Assembly: GCA_019247235.1 (NCBI GenBank)
Contig: JAFAPG010000790.1
Span: forward strand, 1 to 6,099
Reading direction: 5' to 3'
Origin: Acidobacteriota bacterium
GTDB lineage: Bacteria > Acidobacteriota > Terriglobia > Terriglobales > Acidobacteriaceae
DNA: 6,099 bases
In this document: one piece after another, positions 1 through 4,380 of the stretch
Layout: every line of letters starts with the position of its first letter
Position numbering within the stretch: the stretch's first letter is position 1
The notes under the pieces: generated by a model
What the model was told of the DNA's origin: nothing
What the model saw: only the letters and a program-made list of their open reading frames with translations
The model's database searches: none
Position numbers and translations under genes: made by a program

Positions 1-645
1 CCCTCTAGAGCCGACGCGGCCTCCCCGGCGCTTCCCTCGGCCGAACCCATGCCCGCTCCTCCGGCCGGTGACATGGCTTCTCGAGAAAATGCAATCAAGC
101 CTCGCTTCCAACAGTCAGAAATGAGAGCTCGTGGTAACGTTTTGCCCGTCAATGGCATGGATGACAAGGTGGTCGGCGGGCCAGTTCAGGTAATGAGTTC
201 CCCAAGCCCGGCATTGATCGCAAAAGAATCGCGCAGCGTTTCGCTCGATCAAGGCAAGGTAACCACCAGCCTTCGCCGGGAAATCACTCCCCTGCCCGCG
301 GGTGCGCCCCTCTATGAATGGACCTTGTCCGCCGAAGGTGCCGTGTTGCGCTCCTCCGATCAGGGGAAAACCTGGCAATCGGTCCCCTCGGCCAGAGGAG
401 GTCCTTTTGCCGCACTTTCCTCCGTTGGGACGCACGTCTGGATCGGCGGCAAAGCCGGCGCCCTCTATCATTCCGCCGACTCAGGCGAGACCTGGCATCA
501 GCTCACCCCTGCGGTTCCCGACCGCAGCATGAGCTTCGACATCACGCATATCGAATTTTCTGATCCCATGAGTGGTGTGGTCAGGAGCGCCGACGGCGAG
601 TCATGGAGGACGGCGGACGGCGGTCTCAGCTGGTCGCACGACTAG
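1..645 (+). CDS. YCF48/Asp-box domain protein, C-terminal part (5' end outside window)
   Basis: The frame is open from the first base to the TAG at 643-645, giving 214 visible residues, and no start codon is forced. The first ATG is at 49, but it has no ribosome binding site and the Ala/Pro/Ser-rich sequence continues upstream of it, so I read this as a truncated gene. Roughly the first 95 visible residues are low-complexity and probably disordered. The C-terminal 120 residues carry three Asp-boxes of the form S/T-x-D-x-G-x-x-W: SSDQGKTW (nt 352-375), SADSGETW (nt 472-495) and TADGGLSW (nt 610-633). The segment VWIGGKAGALYHSADSG between them is typical of YCF48/Hcf136-like propeller blades. 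In acidobacteria such domains often end proteins that begin with an anti-sigma-type zinc finger and a membrane helix. That N-terminal part is not visible here, so it is only a guess. The function is unknown, and a photosynthetic role is not implied. The domain call is firm. Confidence 0.8.
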   Translation, partial: PSRADAASPALPSAEPMPAPPAGDMASRENAIKPRFQQSEMRARGNVLPVNGMDDKVVGGPVQVMSSPSPALIAKESRSVSLDQGKVTTSLRREITPLPAGAPLYEWTLSAEGAVLRSSDQGKTWQSVPSARGGPFAALSSVGTHVWIGGKAGALYHSADSGETWHQLTPAVPDRSMSFDITHIEFSDPMSGVVRSADGESWRTADGGLSWSHD

Positions 646-796
646 CGAGAAAACGAGGCGCGAAATCAAGCTCTTTCCGCTTAGCATCTGGACACTTGCG
701 GAATCTGTAAGTGTATTACTTCCGTGATATTTACCGCCGTTGGCCAGTTTTCTACTATGCACCTCAGAGTTTGGCAGTTCTGGGGGAGGGCTGCCG

Positions 797-834
797 AGGC
801 GTCCTGGGCCGCAAGGTTCAGGACGCTTTTCCTT
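797..834 (+). terminator. Strong intrinsic terminator with GCAA tetraloop
   Basis: The stem is GCGTCCTG (799-806) paired with CAGGACGC (819-826). It continues inward through two G-U pairs and two C-G pairs to a GCAA tetraloop (811-814), a 12-bp stem in all. TTTTCCTT follows immediately (827-834). It lies 150 bases after the stop of the YCF48-domain gene. It may end that gene's long 3' UTR or a small RNA starting within the gap. The structure is directly visible; which transcript it ends is inferred. Confidence 0.8.
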
Positions 835-1010
835 GTAGCACCCTGGCTGATCTGCGGCGATCAAAAATCGCGACACCAGACCCGAGACGGAAGCTCCGGA
901 GAACGGGCCAGCATTTTGCCGGAGTGGAACCTTCCTACAGGAGAAGCTGGGCAGGGTTCTTCGAACCTTTGTTGCGACCTAAACCTCAGGGGTGCATCCA
1001 ATACGGGTGG

Positions 1011-1016
1011 TATAAA
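1011..1016 (+). promoter_or_regulatory. Candidate -10 box for the thioredoxin gene
   Basis: TATAAA matches the sigma-70 -10 consensus at five of six bases and would give a leader of about 30 bases before the thioredoxin start. No recognisable -35 lies at 16-18 bases upstream (the bases there are AGGGGT-like), so the call is tentative. Confidence 0.35.
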
Positions 1017-1043
1017 GCAAACAATTTCATCGCCTGAGCGGTT

Positions 1044-1050
1044 GGAGGAG
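1044..1050 (+). promoter_or_regulatory. Shine-Dalgarno fixing the thioredoxin start
   Basis: GGAGGAG ends three bases before the ATG at 1054, and its GGAGG core sits five bases away. It is the clearest ribosome binding site in the window. It decides the start against the far upstream in-frame ATG at 724, which has no such site. Confidence 0.85.
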
Positions 1051-1053
1051 AGA

Positions 1054-1386
1054 ATGGCAGGTAACGGAATTATCGAGCTTACCGATGCAAGCTTCGATCA
1101 GGATGTATTGAAGTCTGAGACACCGGTGCTGGTGGACTTTTGGGCGGCCTGGTGCGGACCCTGCCGTGCGATTGCTCCCATCGTGGATGAGTTAGCTAGC
1201 CAATATGCCGGAAAAGTTAAGATCGGCAAGATGGACGTCGATCGGAATAATGCAACTCCCATGCGCTACGGGGTGCGGGGTATTCCCACCTTGCTGGTGT
1301 TCAAAGGCGGCCAGGTAAGAGAACAGATCGTTGGCTATGTTCCCAAAGAGCAGATCCAAAAAGCTCTCGACAAGCACATCTCCTAA
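1054..1386 (+). CDS. trxA: Thioredoxin (110 aa)
   Basis: This is a small cytoplasmic dithiol oxidoreductase that reduces disulfides in ribonucleotide reductase, peroxiredoxins and other partners, and is itself recharged by thioredoxin reductase. The active site WCGPC is at residues 33-37 (Cys34 and Cys37). The buried acid before it is Asp28, with Lys59 the likely partner, as in E. coli Asp26/Lys57. The cis-proline loop GIPT has Pro78. The 110-aa length and the position of the motif are those of classical single-domain TrxA. The frame stays open upstream to 724, which would add 110 residues without any thioredoxin features. The ATG at 1054 with its strong Shine-Dalgarno is therefore preferred. 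The gene appears to be monocistronic, with its own candidate promoter and a terminator 25 bases after the stop, and is convergent with lexA. Acidobacteria usually carry several thioredoxin paralogues, so the symbol marks the family rather than proven orthology. Confidence 0.95.
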   Translation: MAGNGIIELTDASFDQDVLKSETPVLVDFWAAWCGPCRAIAPIVDELASQYAGKVKIGKMDVDRNNATPMRYGVRGIPTLLVFKGGQVREQIVGYVPKEQIQKALDKHIS

Positions 1387-1411
1387 ATTGGCGACAAACT
1401 AGGTTGCTAAG

Positions 1412-1443
1412 AACCGTTCGGCCCCGGCGCCGAGCGGTTTTCT
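1412..1443 (+). terminator. Intrinsic terminator of the thioredoxin gene
   Basis: AACCGTTCGGC (1412-1422) pairs with GCCGAGCGGTT (1429-1439) in an 11-bp stem with one G-U pair and a six-base loop. The right arm runs into TTTTCT (1438-1443). It lies 25 bases after the thioredoxin stop. Read on the minus strand, it follows the lexA stop by about 34 bases and is trailed by TTCTT, so it may also slow lexA transcripts, but the U-tract there is poorer. Confidence 0.85.
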
Positions 1444-1472
1444 ATTGCGGCGAAGAACTGCGGCCAGCTCGC

Positions 1473-2102
1473 TTAATACTTTCTCAGCACTCCGATGACT
1501 TTGCCTTGAATCTCTACGCTGGAGGCGGGAACGATGATGGGTTTCATTTTCGCGTTTGAGGGTTGCAGCCGGATCTTATCGCCCTCCCGATAAAACCTTT
1601 TTAAGGTAGCGTCTGAGCCCTCGACCAGGCCGACAACGATGTCCCCGTTGTGCGCGGTCTTGGTCTTCTCGACCAGAACGTAGTCGCCGCTCAGGATGTG
1701 CTCATCCTGCATCGAGTCTCCACGCACTTCGAGCACAAAGACCTCTTTCGAACGCACGAAGTCGGCCAGAGAAATCGTCTCCGGGCGCTCGATGGCCTCA
1801 ATGGGTTGTCCGGCGGCTATTCGCCCCATCAGCGGCAATACCATCCCGGTATGGATGGACATGGCTTGCTTCAGACGACCTTTTGGCGGCATGAGATCGA
1901 TCGAGCGACTGCGGTTGTAGTCACGATTCAGCAGCCCCTTTTTCTCTAAGTTAGAAACATGTTTGTGAACCGTCGCCAGTGAGCTTAGCCCCAGGCCTTG
2001 CCCGATTTCTTCAAACGAGGGAGAGTATCCGTTACGTTCGACAAACTCCGCAATGAAGTCATATACCTGCCGTTGACGCCTGGTAATTGCCATGGGGCTC
2101 AT
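1473..2102 (-). CDS. lexA: LexA repressor / S24-family autoprotease
   Basis: LexA represses DNA-damage (SOS) genes and cleaves itself when RecA filaments form on single-stranded DNA. Counting 209 residues from the ATG at 2102, residues 4-70 form the winged-helix DNA-binding domain (ITRRQRQVYDFI, then SPSFEEIGQGLGLSSLATVHKHV). The self-cleavage site is Ala97-Gly98 in RIAAGQP. The nucleophile is Ser130 in GDSM, and the general base is Lys168 in ATLKRF. Both are at the expected spacing for the Ser-Lys dyad, so the protein looks fully active. Length is close to E. coli LexA (202 aa). Two starts are possible: ATG at 2102 (MSPMAITRRQ) and ATG at 2093 (MAITRRQ, 206 aa). Neither has a Shine-Dalgarno. 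The second aligns better with known LexA N-termini and sits exactly where a leaderless transcript would begin, so I favour 2093. It lies 99 bases (to 2102) downstream of dnaG on the same strand and may receive readthrough. Confidence 0.97.
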   Translation of the reverse strand: MSPMAITRRQRQVYDFIAEFVERNGYSPSFEEIGQGLGLSSLATVHKHVSNLEKKGLLNRDYNRSRSIDLMPPKGRLKQAMSIHTGMVLPLMGRIAAGQPIEAIERPETISLADFVRSKEVFVLEVRGDSMQDEHILSGDYVLVEKTKTAHNGDIVVGLVEGSDATLKRFYREGDKIRLQPSNAKMKPIIVPASSVEIQGKVIGVLRKY

Positions 2103-2128
2103 TTTAGGCGAATGGAAAGCGAAGTCAA
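2101..2128 (-). promoter_or_regulatory. Candidate lexA promoter (TTGACT-16-TAAAAT)
   Basis: On the minus strand TTGACT (2128-2123) is followed after 16 bases by TAAAAT (2106-2101). Each hexamer matches the sigma-70 consensus at five of six positions. The expected transcription start is seven or eight bases on, at the ATG beginning at 2093. This would make lexA mRNA leaderless, and the ATG at 2102 would overlap the -10 box. Confidence 0.55.
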
Positions 2129-2161
2129 GTTATCTTCGAGGAACACGAGAAATGTCTCGAA
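2120..2161. promoter_or_regulatory. Nested inverted repeats upstream of lexA, possible operator
   Basis: Three inverted repeats overlap here: CGAGA-N4-TCTCG (2146-2159, arms perfect), TTCGAG (2135-2140) with CTCGAA (2156-2161), and CGAAG-N9-CTTCG (2120-2138), the last covering the -35 hexamer. LexA usually binds its own promoter at an inverted or direct repeat, and the motif differs between phyla. None matches the E. coli CTG-N10-CAG or the Gram-positive GAAC-N4-GTTC box, so assignment to LexA is inference. Confidence 0.35.
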
Positions 2162-2201
2162 TTTCAAGCCCGAGCTTCTAGGCCGCTATCTTAAGTAGGG
2201 C

Positions 2202-4181
2202 TCATTCGGCAAAGACGCCGGTAACTTCCTCCCAGCTCGCGCTTCGATCCATAAGGGCGCGTTTGAGGCGCACCTTCTTTTCTACCAATGCTTTCACTAG
2301 CACAGGATCGGAGGAGGTCTCAAGCTGCTTCTGGATGTGCTCAAGACGCCGACGCACTTGAACTCGCACCAGGGCACGGACCGCAGCCTCTATCTTCTCG
2401 GCGCTTAATTCTTCGTCTTGTTTCATCAAAATCGCTGCCAACAGGCGGCGTTCGCTATCTGAGACCGGCAACTGCATGGGTTCAACGGGCTCTGAGCAAT
2501 GGAGCAAGGCTTCGATCAACGATTCCGTCCCCAGACCCGCATGCAGGCGTTCCCTGGAAAGAACGTAGCGAGCTTGCCGCGCCGGATCAAAGGCCTCATC
2601 GGAACCGGATGGGCCGGAGACGCGACTCGGTTTTCGATCGTCGCCACCCGCCAGAGCGGAAATCAGGATCTTTTCCGCCTCGGTCACTTGGGCTTCAGGC
2701 ACACTCTTAATGGCCGCGGTTTCGCGGCTGGTGGCCGCATGTTTCAATTCCTGGCGCAACACCGCGGAATCGATATCCAGTTTCTGGGCCATTTCTTCCG
2801 CCAGACCGTCGCGGACGATGCGGCTGGGAACTCGCTGGATATGGGGCAAAAGGTAGTTCAAGGCCTTCTGCTTGCCTTCGGCGCTGCGCACGCGAAACTC
2901 TTGTCGCGCGCGCTCGATTAAATAATCAAAATACTTCTGCGAACGCTTGAGCGCCTCGGCGTAGGCCTGCCTACCCTGCCGACGGATGAACAAGTCGGGA
3001 TCAAAACCAGCTTCGAGCGTAAGCACGCGAATCTCAAAACCTTCTTCCACCAGCAAGCCAAGGGTGCGCTCGGTCGCTTTCGCTCCGGCGGTGTCGGGAT
3101 CAAAGTTGACGACCACCTGTTTGGCGAATCGACCAAGCAGCCCGGCTTGTGCGCCGGTGAAGGCTGTTCCCGAGCTCGCGATCACATTACGAAATCCGGC
3201 GGCATAAACCGAAATACAATCCATCTGCCCTTCGACCAGGATGCTGTAGTTCAGCGCGCGAATGGCTTCTTTGGCGCGGTGCAAATTGAATAGCACACGC
3301 GATTTCGAATAAATGGCGGTCTCTGGAGAGTTTAGATACTTGGGTCCCGCCTTTTCGTCGGTTGACAGAGTGCGCCCGGTAAAAGCAATCACCCGCCCAG
3401 CTTCATTGGTGATGGGGAACATGATGCGATTACGAAATCGCGAGTACAGGGCGGAGAGCGGAACCGAGGATTCCAGAGTCCTCTCCTCGTCAAAGCCTGG
3501 CGTTCTCGAATGGGGACGCTCGGCCGAGCTCGAGCCCGAGGATGCCGCTCGAGAGGAAGAACTCGTCGCCCGAGTGCCTCGCTCACGACCAAGCACTTCG
3601 TCTTTCTCCTGCTTCCAGGAAAACAAGCCGCTCTCGCGCAGCCATTCCTCGCGAAACTCTCCCTTGAGCTCTTCCCGGAGCCACGATCCCGACTCCGGAG
3701 CATAGCCAATCGAAAACTCTTGGATGGTTTCGCTCTTGAGGCCTCGGCTGGCCAGGTATTCCCGCGCTCGTGCAGCCTCGGGGCGGGCTAAATAATCACG
3801 AAACAACTGCGCGGCGCGCTCGTGAATTTCAGCAAGTGCCCCGCGCAGGTGGGCTTCGCGGGCCTCTTGCGCGCTGTGATAAGTCTTTTTGGGCAGAGCG
3901 ACGCCAAGTTTTTGCGCCACTTCGCGGACGGCTTCAGAAAAGGTGATATTTTCAATTTTCCCGACAAAGCTGAATACATCGCCCGATGCCCCGCAGCCAA
4001 AACAGTGATAAAACTGTTTGCTCGAGTGAACAGAGAAGGACGGAGTCTTTTCTTTGTGGAAGGGACAAAGGCCGCTGTAGTTCTGCGCTCCCGCCTTTTT
4101 AAGCGCCACGTACTCGCCGACAATGCGAACGATGTCTGCCTGTTGCTTCAGGTTTTGCGCGAAGCTGTCGGGTAAAGCCAT
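2202..4181 (-). CDS. dnaG: DNA primase DnaG (659 aa)
   Basis: DnaG synthesises the RNA primers for replication and works with the replicative helicase DnaB. The N-terminal CHC2 zinc-binding domain has Cys39, His42, Cys60 and Cys63 (CPFH...CFGC), followed by GDVFSFV. The RNA-polymerase core includes YSRFRNRIMFPI and KYLNSPETAIYSKSRVLF. The TOPRIM metal site has Glu317 (LVEGQMD) and Asp361/Asp363 (FDPDTAG), so the enzyme looks active. The last 150 residues would be the DnaB-interacting domain, which is poorly conserved. The ATG at 4181 (MALPDSFAQNLK) is chosen because it begins exactly at the conserved primase N-terminus. The frame extends to an ATG at 4292, but that adds 37 residues of unrelated sequence. 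The Shine-Dalgarno is weak (CCAGG). An unusual Ser/Arg/Glu-rich stretch of about 50 residues interrupts the core at residues 190-243. It is followed by lexA on the same strand without an obvious terminator between them. Confidence 0.97.
   Translation of the reverse strand: MALPDSFAQNLKQQADIVRIVGEYVALKKAGAQNYSGLCPFHKEKTPSFSVHSSKQFYHCFGCGASGDVFSFVGKIENITFSEAVREVAQKLGVALPKKTYHSAQEAREAHLRGALAEIHERAAQLFRDYLARPEAARAREYLASRGLKSETIQEFSIGYAPESGSWLREELKGEFREEWLRESGLFSWKQEKDEVLGRERGTRATSSSSRAASSGSSSAERPHSRTPGFDEERTLESSVPLSALYSRFRNRIMFPITNEAGRVIAFTGRTLSTDEKAGPKYLNSPETAIYSKSRVLFNLHRAKEAIRALNYSILVEGQMDCISVYAAGFRNVIASSGTAFTGAQAGLLGRFAKQVVVNFDPDTAGAKATERTLGLLVEEGFEIRVLTLEAGFDPDLFIRRQGRQAYAEALKRSQKYFDYLIERARQEFRVRSAEGKQKALNYLLPHIQRVPSRIVRDGLAEEMAQKLDIDSAVLRQELKHAATSRETAAIKSVPEAQVTEAEKILISALAGGDDRKPSRVSGPSGSDEAFDPARQARYVLSRERLHAGLGTESLIEALLHCSEPVEPMQLPVSDSERRLLAAILMKQDEELSAEKIEAAVRALVRVQVRRRLEHIQKQLETSSDPVLVKALVEKKVRLKRALMDRSASWEEVTGVFAE
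3453..3614 (-). other. Low-complexity insertion within DnaG core
   Basis: DnaG residues about 190-243 lie between the conserved SGLFSW and YSRFRNRIMFPI segments, which are much closer together in E. coli-type primases. The stretch is rich in Ser, Arg and Glu, including TSSSSRAASSGSSS, and has no predicted fold by eye. The DNA is dense in GCTCGAG-like short repeats. The frame is kept on both sides, so it is a tolerated linker rather than a disruption. Confidence 0.65.
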
Positions 4182-4202
4182 GAACCTGGATGGCGCGCCA
4201 TT

Positions 4203-4216
4203 CTCGGTCGACCGAG
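4203..4216. promoter_or_regulatory. 14-bp perfect palindrome in the dnaG leader
   Basis: CTCGGTCGACCGAG equals its own reverse complement. It lies 22 bases upstream of the dnaG ATG and just downstream of a -10-like box, the position of a repressor operator. The binding protein is unknown, and in GC-rich DNA a chance palindrome is possible. Confidence 0.35.
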
Positions 4217-4227
4217 TGCCACTAGGA

Positions 4228-4233
4228 AATATA
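4228..4233 (-). promoter_or_regulatory. Candidate -10 box for dnaG
   Basis: TATATT on the minus strand matches TATAAT at five of six bases. At 17 bases upstream the hexamer is TTCCCG, only three of six matches to TTGACA. It would give a leader of about 40 bases. Confidence 0.35.
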
Positions 4234-4320
4234 GCCGACCGCGATTCCGACGGGAAGCTACAAATCAGACGGAAGCTGCTCGGGCCGAGCAATCAGAGTT
4301 CTGGGTCACGAGACCTGGGC

Positions 4321-4369
4321 GACGATCGACGAAGGACGATCGACGAACGAAGATCGACGAACGACGATG
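4321..4369. repeat. Tandem heptamer array, seven copies of GACGAWS-like unit
   Basis: The seven units in order are GACGATC, GACGAAG, GACGATC, GACGAAC, GAAGATC, GACGAAC and GACGATG. They also group as a 14-base unit repeated three times plus a partial fourth. The array starts 12 bases beyond the selB stop codon and lies in the selB-dnaG spacer. It resembles the short tandemly repeated heptamers known from some bacterial intergenic regions. I cannot assign a function. Confidence 0.85.
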
Positions 4370-4380
4370 CGATACGACCA

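Larger units (their letters stand above)
646..1053. other. 408-base gap with no convincing gene
   Basis: Open frames crossing this stretch on both strands lack ribosome binding sites and encode Arg/Pro/Cys-rich, unfamiliar sequence, so I call no gene. It holds a strong terminator hairpin near 797-834. Several smaller inverted repeats follow: GCGAT/ATCGC around the A-run near 857-871, CTCCGG (894-899) with CCGGAG (919-924), and GGTTC-TTC-GAACC (955-967). At the right edge is a TATAAA box and a strong Shine-Dalgarno for the thioredoxin gene. I looked for a tRNA because the GGTTC/GAACC element resembles a T-arm, but found no acceptor or anticodon arm. Confidence 0.6.

Noticed and set aside
601..876. 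Minus-strand open frame of 91 codons over the end of the YCF48-domain gene and the gap
   Set aside because: It has no ribosome binding site and no recognisable family. It overlaps the Asp-box coding region and the terminator hairpin.
951..969. T-arm-like GGTTC-TTC-GAACC suggesting a tRNA
   Set aside because: The loop is only three bases, and no acceptor, D or anticodon arms can be drawn on either strand.
724..1053. In-frame N-terminal extension of thioredoxin starting at ATG 724
   Set aside because: The extra 110 residues have no thioredoxin or signal-peptide features, the frame passes through a strong terminator hairpin, and the ATG at 1054 has an excellent Shine-Dalgarno.
3313..3705. Plus-strand open frame of 130 codons inside dnaG
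   Set aside because: It is antisense to the conserved primase core and the Ser-rich insertion. Its Ser/Arg/Glu bias simply mirrors the composition of the real gene.
4277..4291. Inverted repeat TGCTCGG-G-CCGAGCA as a selB terminator
   Set aside because: The loop is a single base as drawn and no T-tract follows on the minus strand, so it does not look like an intrinsic terminator.
4182..4292. 37-residue N-terminal extension of DnaG from ATG 4292
   Set aside because: Conserved primase sequence begins exactly at MALPDSF. The extension covers the palindrome and the -10-like box and shows no family similarity.
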